DNA of 8,858 nt from contig JAFGTZ010000446.1 of the NCBI GenBank assembly GCA_016938795.1, forward strand, positions 1 through 8,858. Direction: 5' to 3'. Numbering within the stretch: position 1 is the stretch's first letter; every line of letters starts with the position of its first letter. The notes under the pieces were generated by a model, which saw only the letters and a list, made by a program, of their open reading frames with translations, was not told where the DNA came from and did not search any database. This DNA is from Chromatiaceae bacterium. Lineage in GTDB: Bacteria > Pseudomonadota > Gammaproteobacteria > Chromatiales > Chromatiaceae. The translations under genes and the position numbers were made by a program. This document shows positions 1 through 6,867 of this stretch, piece after piece.

Positions 1-687
1 ATCGCGCGCCTGGCCCTGCGCCAGATCCGGCGCATGGGACGCGATTCGGTGACCCTGGTCACGCTTGATCGCCAGCGTCTTGGCGCCTATCGCCAGTTGC
101 AGGCCTTCGGGCAGATGGCCGGGGTCGCGGTCATGTTGCTGGAACATGAAGATGAGCTTGCGACGTTGTCCGGGCGGGCCGGAGATGGCAGACTGGTTTT
201 AATTGACACGGCAGGGCAGGCCGCGCGCGATGTGGCCGAGCGGCGTCTGTTCGCGCGGGTTCGCGAACGGCTTGATCTTGAGACCTGGCTGGTGGTGGCC
301 GCCACCCATCAGGCGCGGGTGCTGCGCCAGGTGCTCGACGCCTTCGACTCCTGCGAGCCCTCGGCGCTGGTGCTCACCAAGGTCGATGAATCCGAATGGC
401 TCGGCGAGACGCTTTCGGTGCTCATGGAGCAGCGCCTTGGACTGGTGTTTTACAGCGATGGTCAACGCATGACCGAAGATTTTCACAAGGCGGATAGCCT
501 CTATCTCACCCGGCTGGCACTGCGCGAGCAGGTCACGGCGGCGTCTTTCGTCTCGCCAGCGGCGGCCTTCGACGATCCGCTGGCGGCCTTCGATCCGCCC
601 CCGGCTCAGTCCCGAGCAGGCGGCGCCGAGACGCTGCTGCTTGAGTCGGTGCTGCCATTCAGGGCCTCCGTCCATGCTGCCTGCTAG
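1..687 (+). CDS. flhF: FlhF, SRP-type GTPase for polar flagellum placement (5' end missing)
   Basis: The reading frame is open from base 1, so this is the C-terminal 228 residues of a protein usually about 400-470 long. FlhF is a signal-recognition-particle-family GTPase at the cell pole that recruits early flagellar parts. The window begins just after where the P-loop should be: the first residues IARLAL fit the helix following GKTTT. Visible are the G3 motif DTAG (residues 69-72 of the fragment), the G4 motif TKVDE (126-130) and the late segment YSDGQRM followed by HKAD, typical of the FlhF NG domain. A roughly 50-residue Ala/Pro-rich tail containing two AAFD units follows the conserved domain; I assign it no function. 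The gene ends 14 nt inside flhG, its usual partner, which favours coupled translation. The family call is firm; the N-terminal B and N domains cannot be judged. Confidence 0.95.
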   Translation: MARLALRQIRRMGRDSVTLVTLDRQRLGAYRQLQAFGQMAGVAVMLLEHEDELATLSGRAGDGRLVLIDTAGQAARDVAERRLFARVRERLDLETWLVVAATHQARVLRQVLDAFDSCEPSALVLTKVDESEWLGETLSVLMEQRLGLVFYSDGQRMTEDFHKADSLYLTRLALREQVTAASFVSPAAAFDDPLAAFDPPPAQSRAGGAETLLLESVLPFRASVHAAC

Positions 688-1498
688 AGCGCGTCTTCAA
701 ACCATCGCGGTGGCGAGCGGCAAGGGCGGGGTCGGCAAGACCAACGTCTCGGTCAATCTCGCCGTGTCACTGGCGCAGCTTGGGCGTCGGGTCATGCTCT
801 TCGACGCCGATCTGGGGCTGGCGAATGCCGATCTGCTGTTGGGCCTGCGTCCCACCCGCACCCTCTACGATCTGGTCGAGGGGCGTGTCGAGAGCCTGGA
901 GGAGATTCTCGTCAGCGGCCCGCGCGGCATGATGTTGGTGCCCTCGGCCTCGGGCATCGCAAGCATGGCCAATCTGACGCCGGCGGAACACGCGGGCCTG
1001 ATCCGCGCCTTCAGCTCCTTTCAGCAGCCGCTCGATGTGCTCATCGTCGATACCTCGGCGGGTGTCAATGATGCGGTCACCAGCTTTTGCAAGGCGGTTC
1101 AGGAGGTGTTGGTGGTGGTGTGCGACGAGCCGGCCTCGCTGACCGATGCCTACGCACTCATCAAGGTGCTGCATCAGGATCACGGCTTGCGTCGCTTCCG
1201 CATGATCTGCAACATGATCTCCTCGCCCGAGGGGGCGCGGCGACTGATGCGCAAACTCACCGCCGTCTGTGCGCAATATCTTCCTGATGTCATGCTCGAC
1301 GCATCGGGTATCATTCCCATGGACGAGCATTTGCGTCGCGCCGTGCAACGTCGCGCGCCTGTGGTCGAACTCTATCCCGGCAGTCCGGCGGGACGCGCCT
1401 TCATCGACCTTGCGCGCAAGGTCGAGCGTTGGCCAGGCAGCGATGCCGGTCTCGGCGGAATCGGCTTTTTCATTGAGCGGATGTTGCAAAGCGCCTGA
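674..1498 (+). CDS. flhG: FlhG/FleN, MinD-type ATPase controlling flagellar number
   Basis: Predicted 274-residue ParA/MinD-family ATPase that limits flagellar number, acting with FlhF and, in Pseudomonas-type systems, on the master activator FleQ. The deviant Walker A GKGGVGKT is at residues 16-23, DADLGLANAD at 44-53, and the Walker B region DVLIVDTSAG at 121-130. The C-terminus (about 261-272, GGIGFFIERML) can form an amphipathic helix, as expected for the membrane-binding helix of this family. I chose ATG 674, with AGGG 9 nt upstream, over an in-frame TTG at 641, because residues before the Walker A then match the short FleN leader. Neither start yields the DQAxxLR motif with which some FlhG proteins stimulate FlhF. 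It overlaps flhF by 14 nt, and its stop shares one base with the fliA start (TGATG). As recalled, P. aeruginosa FleN is very similar throughout. Confidence 0.95.
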   Translation: MLPARARLQTIAVASGKGGVGKTNVSVNLAVSLAQLGRRVMLFDADLGLANADLLLGLRPTRTLYDLVEGRVESLEEILVSGPRGMMLVPSASGIASMANLTPAEHAGLIRAFSSFQQPLDVLIVDTSAGVNDAVTSFCKAVQEVLVVVCDEPASLTDAYALIKVLHQDHGLRRFRMICNMISSPEGARRLMRKLTAVCAQYLPDVMLDASGIIPMDEHLRRAVQRRAPVVELYPGSPAGRAFIDLARKVERWPGSDAGLGGIGFFIERMLQSA

Positions 1499-2244
1499 TG
1501 GCCCCGAAACGTCTCTTGCAGGGGTATGCGGCGCGCGGCGAGGATGCAGATACCTTGGTGGCGGCCAATATCGACCTGGTGCGCCGCATCGCGCATCATC
1601 TCGCCGCGCGCCTGCCGGCCTCGGTGCAGATCGACGACCTGATCCAGTCGGGCATGGTCGGGCTGATCGAGGCCGCGCGCCAGTTTCAGGCTGGGCAGGG
1701 GGCCAGTTTCGCCACCTATGCCGCCATTCGCGTGCGTGGCGCCATGATCGACGAGCTGCGTCGCAGCGACTGGACACCGCGCTCGGTGCACCGCAACAGC
1801 CGGCGCATCGCCGAAGCGATGCACCAGATCGAGATACGCGAGGGGCGCGCGGCGAGCGATGCTGAAATCGCCAAGGTGCTCGACGTGCCCCTAAACGACT
1901 ATCATGCAATGCTGCAGGATAGCGCGAGCGCCAATCTGCTGGGGCTCGATGAGCTGTTTGGCCCCGATGCTGAAACCGATCGCGTGCTGCCCGGGACCGC
2001 TGCGACACCGATTGAGGAGGTTGAGCAGGAGCAGTTTCGCGACGCCCTGGCCGAGGCGCTGGCCGCCCTGCCGGAGCGCGAGCGTTTGGTGCTTAACCTC
2101 TATTACAGCGAGGAATTGAATCTGCGCGAGATCGGGGCGGTGCTGGGGATCACAGAGTCGCGTGTCAGTCAAATTCGCTCACAGGCCGTGCATCGCTTGC
2201 GAGCCCGGCTTGGCGATTGGACTGAATCCCTTACCTCGTTGTGA
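1498..2244 (+). CDS. fliA: FliA, flagellar sigma factor sigma-28
   Basis: Predicted 248-residue RNA polymerase sigma factor for late flagellar and chemotaxis genes, close to the usual 240-255. Region 2 (about 24-95) includes LPASVQIDDLIQSGMVGLIE and the -10-recognition stretch ending RRSDWTPRSV. Region 3 covers about 100-160. Region 4 (about 184-237) carries LPERERLVLNLYY and the helix-turn-helix at 207-235 with LREIGAVLGITESRVSQIR. It starts on the A of the flhG stop codon and no convincing Shine-Dalgarno precedes it, so it is probably translated by ribosomes finishing flhG. In the family FliA is held inactive by FlgM until the hook is complete; flgM is not in this window. I found no convincing sigma-28 promoter (TAAA-N15-GCCGATAA) in the intergenic gaps here. 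Confidence 0.97.
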   Translation: MAPKRLLQGYAARGEDADTLVAANIDLVRRIAHHLAARLPASVQIDDLIQSGMVGLIEAARQFQAGQGASFATYAAIRVRGAMIDELRRSDWTPRSVHRNSRRIAEAMHQIEIREGRAASDAEIAKVLDVPLNDYHAMLQDSASANLLGLDELFGPDAETDRVLPGTAATPIEEVEQEQFRDALAEALAALPERERLVLNLYYSEELNLREIGAVLGITESRVSQIRSQAVHRLRARLGDWTESLTSL

Positions 2245-2270
2245 GAGCCTCTACTCGACAATCGTCACTT

Positions 2271-2274
2271 GGAG
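2271..2274 (+). promoter_or_regulatory. Ribosome-binding site deciding the cheY start
   Basis: GGAG lies 6 nt before GTG 2281, the best-spaced start in this frame. It overlaps a possible TTG start at 2269 and lies rather far from ATG 2293. This favours GTG 2281 and a 128-residue CheY, the usual family length. Confidence 0.6.
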
Positions 2275-2280
2275 TTCAGT

Positions 2281-2667
2281 GTGGACAAAGGCATGAAAAT
2301 CCTTATCGTGGACGACTTCTCCACGATGAGACGCATCATCAAGAATCTGCTGCGCGACCTTGGTTTCAACAACACCATGGAAGCCGACGATGGCAGTACC
2401 GCGCTGCCCATGCTCAAGGGCGGCGGTTTCGACTTTCTGATCACCGACTGGAACATGCCGAACATGGAGGGGATCGAGCTGCTGCGTCAGGTGCGAGCCG
2501 ATCCCGACATCAAGACGCTGCCGGTGCTCATGGTGACCGCCGAGGCCAAGCGCGAGCAGATCGTCGAGGCGGCCCAGGCCGGCGTGAACGGCTATATCGT
2601 CAAGCCCTTCACTGCCGAGACGCTGAAGGAAAAGATCGATAAGATCTTTGAGCGGATCGCTGGCTAG
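2281..2667 (+). CDS. cheY: CheY, chemotaxis response regulator
   Basis: Predicted 128-residue single-domain receiver. Phosphorylated by CheA, it binds the flagellar switch protein FliM and changes rotation. With the GTG 2281 start the acid pocket is D11-D12, the phosphoacceptor D56 (in TDWNMPNM), the switch residues T86 and Y105, and the conserved lysine K108 (VKPF). The N-terminus MKILIVDDFSTMRRIIKNLL is very close to Pseudomonas and Vibrio CheY. ATG 2293 is an alternative start that would drop four residues. It lies 36 nt after fliA, a gap in which I see no promoter. Its TAG stop is followed immediately by the hairpin at 2668-2708. Confidence 0.97.
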   Translation: MDKGMKILIVDDFSTMRRIIKNLLRDLGFNNTMEADDGSTALPMLKGGGFDFLITDWNMPNMEGIELLRQVRADPDIKTLPVLMVTAEAKREQIVEAAQAGVNGYIVKPFTAETLKEKIDKIFERIAG

Positions 2668-2708
2668 GACGCATTGGAGGTCCGCATGGCGGCTGTTTCC
2701 GATGCGTC
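2668..2708 (+). promoter_or_regulatory. Hairpin directly after cheY enclosing an SD and ATG
   Basis: In the sense RNA, GACGCAUUGGAGGU (2668-2681) can pair with GUUUCCGAUGCGUC (2695-2708). That is 14 consecutive pairs: 10 Watson-Crick and 4 G-U. Above a 2-nt bulge (CU, 2693-2694), CCGC (2682-2685) pairs with GCGG (2689-2692), leaving AUG (2686-2688) as a three-base loop. The GGAGG at 2676-2680 is fully paired. No U-run follows, so a standard intrinsic terminator is unlikely. The G-U pairs would be C-A mismatches on the opposite strand, so the fold favours the coding-strand transcript. Function is unknown; translational control or an RNA processing/stability stem are the obvious options. The pairing was done by eye, without an energy calculation. 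Confidence 0.55.
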
Positions 2709-2799
2709 GTCCGATATCGCCGTCGCCAGCCGCGCGCCGGCGCCGACCGTGGCCGGGTCTTGTGTCGACTCCGACATTCGCGCCTCTGGCCAGGGGTAA
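2686..2799 (+). CDS. Possible 37-residue leader ORF, or lost 5' part of cheZ
   Basis: ATG 2686 follows a strong GGAGG (2676-2680) at 5-nt spacing and opens 37 codons ending at TAA 2797-2799. The product (MAAVSDASSD..., Ala/Ser-rich with an RAPAP stretch) has no recognisable domain and looks disordered. It is in the same frame as cheZ, whose ATG lies 27 nt beyond the stop. Twenty-eight of its 36 sense codons after ATG end in G or C, like the neighbouring genes, whereas the 9 codons between TAA and the cheZ ATG do not show that bias. Possible readings are a leader peptide coupled to cheZ, a former N-terminal extension of CheZ cut by a nonsense codon, a sequencing error at TAA, or chance. Both the SD and the ATG lie inside the predicted hairpin. 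Confidence 0.3.
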   Translation: MAAVSDASSDIAVASRAPAPTVAGSCVDSDIRASGQG

Positions 2800-2826
2800 C
2801 CTGATCGTTCGGCCTGGGATTTATCG

Positions 2827-3600
2827 ATGGATAATGCTGAAGAACGTTTGACCACGCATCTGGCGCTCGCTCGCGAGCTGGTCGGACATTTGGAGAACGG
2901 CGACGAGGAGAACGCGCGGCTGGTGATTCAGCAGTTGCGTTTTCCCTATGAGCGCGAACTCTTCGAGGAACTCGGAAAGCTGACCCGTGAGCTGCACGAG
3001 GCACTGAAAAGCTTTCGGGGCGACTCGCGCCTGGTGGAGATTACCCAGGATGAGATTCCCGACGCCAAGGAGCGCCTGAATTACGTCGTCACCATGACCG
3101 AGCAGGCCACACACCGCACGCTCAATGCGGTCGATGAGGGCCTGCCCATCGCGGAGTCGCTGCACAGGCGCGCGGCGGCCCTGACCGAGAATTGGGCCCG
3201 GTTTCGTCGCCGCGAGCTTTCGCTCGATGAGTTTCGCGACTTTGCGCACGACCTCGATGCCTTTTTCGACGCGACCGGTCAGGAGACCGAACGTCTGCGC
3301 TCGCTCATGTCCGAGATCATGATGGCGCAGGACTTTCAGGATCTCACCGGTCAGATCATCGGGCGCGTGCTGCGTTTGGTGCATGATCTGGAAGAAAGCC
3401 TTGTTGGCCTCATTCGGCTGTCGAGCGGACGCATGGCGCCGAGCGAACCTCCAGGCGAGGTGGCGACGCCGGCGGTCTCCAGGGATGAGCACGAGCGAGG
3501 TCCGACGGGTCCGGCGGTGCCGAACACGCATGATGCGCTTGCCGATGTGGTGTCGGGGCAGGACGATGTCGATGCCTTGCTCTCCAGTCTCGGGTTCTAG
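2827..3600 (+). CDS. cheZ: CheZ, phosphatase of phospho-CheY
   Basis: Predicted 257-residue all-helical phosphatase that ends the CheY signal. The conserved core MMAQDFQDLTGQ includes D172 and Q176, equivalent to E. coli D143 and the catalytic Q147, inside the long four-helix-bundle hairpin. A Pro/Gly-rich linker (about 200-240) leads to the C-terminal peptide QDDVDALLSSLGF, which in the family tethers CheZ to CheY. ATG 2827 is the first possible start after the in-frame TAA at 2797. Its SD is only moderate (GGGA at 2816-2819, 7 nt away) and may pair with CCAGG at 2790-2794. The length matches Pseudomonas-type CheZ, so nothing essential seems missing despite the open frame upstream. The gene is separated from cheY by 159 nt and from cheA by 27 nt. 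Confidence 0.96.
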   Translation: MDNAEERLTTHLALARELVGHLENGDEENARLVIQQLRFPYERELFEELGKLTRELHEALKSFRGDSRLVEITQDEIPDAKERLNYVVTMTEQATHRTLNAVDEGLPIAESLHRRAAALTENWARFRRRELSLDEFRDFAHDLDAFFDATGQETERLRSLMSEIMMAQDFQDLTGQIIGRVLRLVHDLEESLVGLIRLSSGRMAPSEPPGEVATPAVSRDEHERGPTGPAVPNTHDALADVVSGQDDVDALLSSLGF

Positions 3601-3627
3601 TGCAGTGCAAATCAGGGGATAAGGGGC

Positions 3628-5772
3628 ATGGCCATCGACCCGAATGACGAGATTCTGCAGGATTTTCTGGTGGAAGCCGGAGAGTTGCTCGAAGCGCTCA
3701 ACGAGCAACTCATCGAGCTGGAACAGGATCCCGACAATCGGGATCTGCTCAATGCCGTTTTTCGCAGCTTCCACACCATCAAGGGCGGCGCGGGCTTTCT
3801 CAACCTGAACGCCATGGTGGCGGTCTGTCATCATGCGGAGGACGTTTTCAACCTCCTGCGCAATGGCGAGCGACGCATCGACTCCCACCTGATGGATACG
3901 GTGTTGCGAGTGCTCGATGTGCTGAATGTCATGTTCGGCGATCTACAGTCCGGTCGCGACCCCGAGCCAGCCTCGCCCGAGCTGATGAGCGCCCTGGAGC
4001 AGTTGGCCGTGCCCGGCGACAGCTCCCTTGGCGCCGCACCCGCTCCAGCCGCTGCGCCCGCCGCCCCTCCCGCTGCGCCCGCACCGAAGCAAGCGCCTGA
4101 ACAGGTACCCGAGCAAGCCGTCTCGGCGCCTCCCGAGCCCCGTGAGCCGGCCTCTGCCAAGAGCGGCGATGGGGACGAGATGACCGAAAGCGAATTCGAG
4201 GCCCTGCTCGATGCCCTGGCCGACGGGGGCGCGGGCGCGCCAAGCGCTGAAGCGCCTCCTGCGGAGCCGCCGCCGCCAGCCTCATCGGAGTCGTCCGCGC
4301 CCGGGATGGCGAGCGCCAGCGAAACGCCTGATATTGCCGCCCCCCCAGCCTCGGCGGATCTGATCACCGAGGATGAGTTCGATGCCCTGCTCGATCAGCT
4401 GCATGGCAAGGGCGCCTTTGATGCCAAGGTGGTGGCAAGCTCCCCGCCAGAGGCGCCGGCGCGCGCCACAGGCACAGCGTCCGCGCCATTAAGCTCCACC
4501 GATACATCGGCGGCGCAAGGCAAGCCCTCCGCGCCACGGCCTGCGGCCCCCACGCAGGCCGAGACCTCGGTGCGGGTCGATACCAATCGGCTCGACGAGA
4601 TCATGAACCTGGTCGGCGAGCTGGTGTTGGTGCGCAACCGCTTGAGCATGCTGCGCTCTCAAACCGGCGATGACGAGGTCTCGAAGGCGATCAACTCGCT
4701 CGCCCTGGTGACCGCCGATCTGCAAACAGCGGTCATGAAGACCCGCATGCAGCCCATCAAGAAGGTGTTCAGTCGCTTCCCGCGCGTGGTGCGCGATCTG
4801 GCGCGCACCCTGGGCAAGGATATCGACTTTCAGACCTATGGCGAGGAGACCGATCTCGACAAGAACCTGGTCGAGGCGCTGGCCGATCCGCTGGTGCATC
4901 TGATTCGCAATGCGGTTGATCACGGCATTGAAATGCCGGACGTGCGCGAGGCAGCGGGCAAGCCGCGCAAGGGCACGGTGGTGCTCGGCGCCGCGCAGGA
5001 AGGCGATCATATCGCGCTTAGCATCAGTGACGATGGGCGCGGCATGGATCCCGATAAGCTGCGCGCCAAGGCACTCGAAAAGGGCTTGATCGACACGGCC
5101 ATGGCCGAGCGCATGACCGATCGCGATGCCTATAACCTGATCTTCATGGCGGGCTTTTCGACCAAGGAACAAATCTCCGATGTCTCTGGGCGCGGGGTGG
5201 GCATGGATGTGGTCAAGACCCGCATCGGACAGCTCAACGGCACCATCGAGATTGATTCTGAGATTAATCGCGGCACCCGCTTGCAGGTCAAGTTGCCGCT
5301 GACACTCGCCATTTTGCCGGCGCTCATGGTCATTCTCGATGGCCGGCGTTTTGCCATACCGCTCGCCTCGGTGTCCGAGATTCTCGACCTCGATTTGAGC
5401 CGCAGCCGCTTTGTCGACGACCAAGAGGCCATTGTAGTGCGCGGCCATGCCTTGCCCATTTACCATGTGGGTCGCTGGGTGCGTCCCGGTCAGCCGGTCC
5501 TGGCGCGCGAGGACGCCCATGTGGTGGTGGTGCAGGTCGCCCAGCGCAAGGTGGGCCTGGTGGTCGATGGGCTGGTTGGTCAGGAGGAGGTGGTCATCAA
5601 GCCGCTGGGGCTGGGCTTGCGCGGGGTGCCCGGTTTGGCGGGCGCGACCATCACCGGGGATGGCGGTATCGCGCTCATTATTGACGTGCCGGAGCTGCTG
5701 CGGGTCATGGGGCGCCCGGAATTTGGCGGGCGCGGATCCCGGGCCGCCGATCCGCGAACCCTGGGGGTCTGA
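3628..5772 (+). CDS. cheA: CheA, chemotaxis sensor histidine kinase
   Basis: Predicted 714-residue kinase that, with receptors and CheW, passes phosphate to CheY and CheB. The P1 Hpt domain spans about 1-125 with phosphoacceptor H49 in FRSFHTIKGGAGF. In place of a folded enterobacterial P2 domain, residues about 130-310 form a low-complexity Ala/Pro-rich linker holding two similar acidic motifs (186-201 and 247-262). P3 dimerisation begins near residue 313 (VRVDTNRLDEIMNLVGELVL). P4 is complete: N box HLIRNAVDHG (424-433), G1 DDGRGM (468-473), F-box region MAGFSTKEQ and G2 GRGVGMDVVK (521-530). P5, the CheW-like regulatory domain, covers about 560-700. AGGGG at 3613-3617 lies 10 nt before ATG 3628, and a second G-run directly abuts it. 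The cheB start follows 3 nt after the stop. Confidence 0.98.
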   Translation: MAIDPNDEILQDFLVEAGELLEALNEQLIELEQDPDNRDLLNAVFRSFHTIKGGAGFLNLNAMVAVCHHAEDVFNLLRNGERRIDSHLMDTVLRVLDVLNVMFGDLQSGRDPEPASPELMSALEQLAVPGDSSLGAAPAPAAAPAAPPAAPAPKQAPEQVPEQAVSAPPEPREPASAKSGDGDEMTESEFEALLDALADGGAGAPSAEAPPAEPPPPASSESSAPGMASASETPDIAAPPASADLITEDEFDALLDQLHGKGAFDAKVVASSPPEAPARATGTASAPLSSTDTSAAQGKPSAPRPAAPTQAETSVRVDTNRLDEIMNLVGELVLVRNRLSMLRSQTGDDEVSKAINSLALVTADLQTAVMKTRMQPIKKVFSRFPRVVRDLARTLGKDIDFQTYGEETDLDKNLVEALADPLVHLIRNAVDHGIEMPDVREAAGKPRKGTVVLGAAQEGDHIALSISDDGRGMDPDKLRAKALEKGLIDTAMAERMTDRDAYNLIFMAGFSTKEQISDVSGRGVGMDVVKTRIGQLNGTIEIDSEINRGTRLQVKLPLTLAILPALMVILDGRRFAIPLASVSEILDLDLSRSRFVDDQEAIVVRGHALPIYHVGRWVRPGQPVLAREDAHVVVVQVAQRKVGLVVDGLVGQEEVVIKPLGLGLRGVPGLAGATITGDGGIALIIDVPELLRVMGRPEFGGRGSRAADPRTLGV
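4183..4230 (+). repeat. CheA linker motif, copy 1
   Basis: Encodes TESEFEALLDALADGG, CheA residues 186-201, in the Ala/Pro-rich linker between P1 and P3. It matches copy 2 at 10 of 16 positions. Its core [DE]-hydrophobic-[DE]-A-L-L-x-x-L is also present in the C-terminal tail of CheZ from this window (DVDALLSSL). A CheY-docking or array-protein-binding role is inference. Confidence 0.65.
4366..4413 (+). repeat. CheA linker motif, copy 2
   Basis: Encodes TEDEFDALLDQLHGKG, CheA residues 247-262, 45 residues after copy 1. The DEFDALLDQLHGKG form is familiar from CheA of Pseudomonas and Vibrio type. In Vibrio the corresponding part of CheA has been described as a localisation domain recognised by ParP; whether this short motif is that contact here is inference. 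Confidence 0.65.
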
Positions 5773-5775
5773 TTC

Positions 5776-6864
5776 GTGACGCTCAAAGTGCTCGTCGTCG
5801 ATGATTCCGCTTTTTTTCGTCGTCGTATCGTCGAGATTCTGGATGCCGATATCGGGATCAAGGTCGTCGGCACGGCCGCCAATGGACAAGAGGCGGTTGA
5901 TCTGGCCCGGTGTCTCGATCCCGATGTGGTGACCATGGATATCGAAATGCCCGTGATGGACGGGATCACCGCAGTGCGGCGTATCATGACTGATTCGCCA
6001 CGCCCCATCCTCATGTTCTCGACCCTCACCACCGATGGGGCCAAGGCCACGCTCGACGCGCTCGATGCGGGCGCCATGGACTTCCTGCCTAAGCGCTTCA
6101 GCGACATGGCCAGTGACGAGGAAGGGGCCAAAATGCTGCTGCGTCGGCGGGTACGCGCACTGGCGCGGGGGCGGCGTGCGCCGCCTGCCCGCAGCGAACC
6201 GGCAAGTGCGCGCGCCCCGCTGCATGAGACCGCGCCAACCATCCGACACACACCGCCGCAGACCGCGCGCCCCGCGCCGAGTCCAGAATCGCTGCGCTCG
6301 GCGCGCGCGCTGCTCATCGGCACCTCGACAGGCGGTCCGGTCGCCCTGCAGGAGGTGCTCAAGCCACTTCCCGCGACCTTTCCGCTGCCGATCGTGCTGG
6401 TTCAACACATGCCGGCGAGTTTCACCCCGGCCTTTGCCGAGCGACTGAACAATCTCTGTCAGATCGAGGTGCGCGAGGCGGGCGATGGCGATGTGCTCAG
6501 GCCCGGTTTGGCGCTGCTTGCTCCGGGGGGGCGCCAATTGCTTCTGGAAGGTGGCTCGCAGACGCGGGTGCGGCTCGCCGAGAGTCCGCCCGGAACCATC
6601 TACAAGCCCAGCGTCGATATCACCTTCAATTCCGCCGTACAGGCGCTGCGCGCCCAGGTGCTGGCCGTGGTGCTCACCGGCATGGGGGCCGACGGTCGTG
6701 AAGGCGTGCGCGCACTCAAGGCGCAGGGGGCCCAGGTCTGGGCGCAGGATGCCGCCAGTTCGGTGGTCTTTGGAATGCCTGCTGCCGTCATCGAGGCGGG
6801 GCTTGCCGATCAGGTGTTTTCGCTCAAGGATTTTGCCCCCGCCCTCATCAAGGGTTTGTGCTAA
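5776..6864 (+). CDS. cheB: CheB, receptor methylesterase/glutamine deamidase
   Basis: Predicted 362-residue two-domain enzyme that removes methyl groups from receptor glutamates and deamidates receptor glutamines when phosphorylated by CheA, giving adaptation. The receiver domain (1 to about 125) has acid pocket D9-D10, phosphoacceptor D55 (TMDIEMPVMDG), S82 and K106. A long Arg/Pro/Ala-rich linker (about 128-175) precedes the catalytic domain with the triad S184 (GTSTGG), H211 (VQHMP) and D306 (TGMGADG). The GTG start is preceded by a G-run (5763-5767) at 8-nt spacing and lies 3 nt after cheA, so translation is probably coupled. The partner methyltransferase gene cheR is not in this window; in Pseudomonas it is also encoded elsewhere. 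Confidence 0.97.
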   Translation: MTLKVLVVDDSAFFRRRIVEILDADIGIKVVGTAANGQEAVDLARCLDPDVVTMDIEMPVMDGITAVRRIMTDSPRPILMFSTLTTDGAKATLDALDAGAMDFLPKRFSDMASDEEGAKMLLRRRVRALARGRRAPPARSEPASARAPLHETAPTIRHTPPQTARPAPSPESLRSARALLIGTSTGGPVALQEVLKPLPATFPLPIVLVQHMPASFTPAFAERLNNLCQIEVREAGDGDVLRPGLALLAPGGRQLLLEGGSQTRVRLAESPPGTIYKPSVDITFNSAVQALRAQVLAVVLTGMGADGREGVRALKAQGAQVWAQDAASSVVFGMPAAVIEAGLADQVFSLKDFAPALIKGLC

Positions 6865-6867
6865 ACC

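Noticed and set aside
641..673. TTG 641 as the flhG start, adding 11 residues.
   Set aside because: It is a rarer start codon with deeper overlap into flhF; the added residues (SRCCHSGPPS) do not resemble family N-termini. ATG 674 has AGGG at acceptable spacing.
767..2008. A 413-codon minus-strand open frame opposite flhG and fliA.
   Set aside because: It is a shadow of two strongly supported genes; the product is Arg-rich and shows no domain.
2648..2851. A 67-codon forward frame across the cheY-cheZ gap in a different frame from cheZ.
   Set aside because: It overlaps the end of cheY and the start of cheZ out of frame, has no SD, and the product is Arg/Pro-rich; the frame from ATG 2686 is better supported.
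2821..3888. A 355-codon minus-strand open frame opposite cheZ and the start of cheA.
   Set aside because: It is in codon register with both sense genes, so it stays open for the same codon-use reason; no family resemblance.
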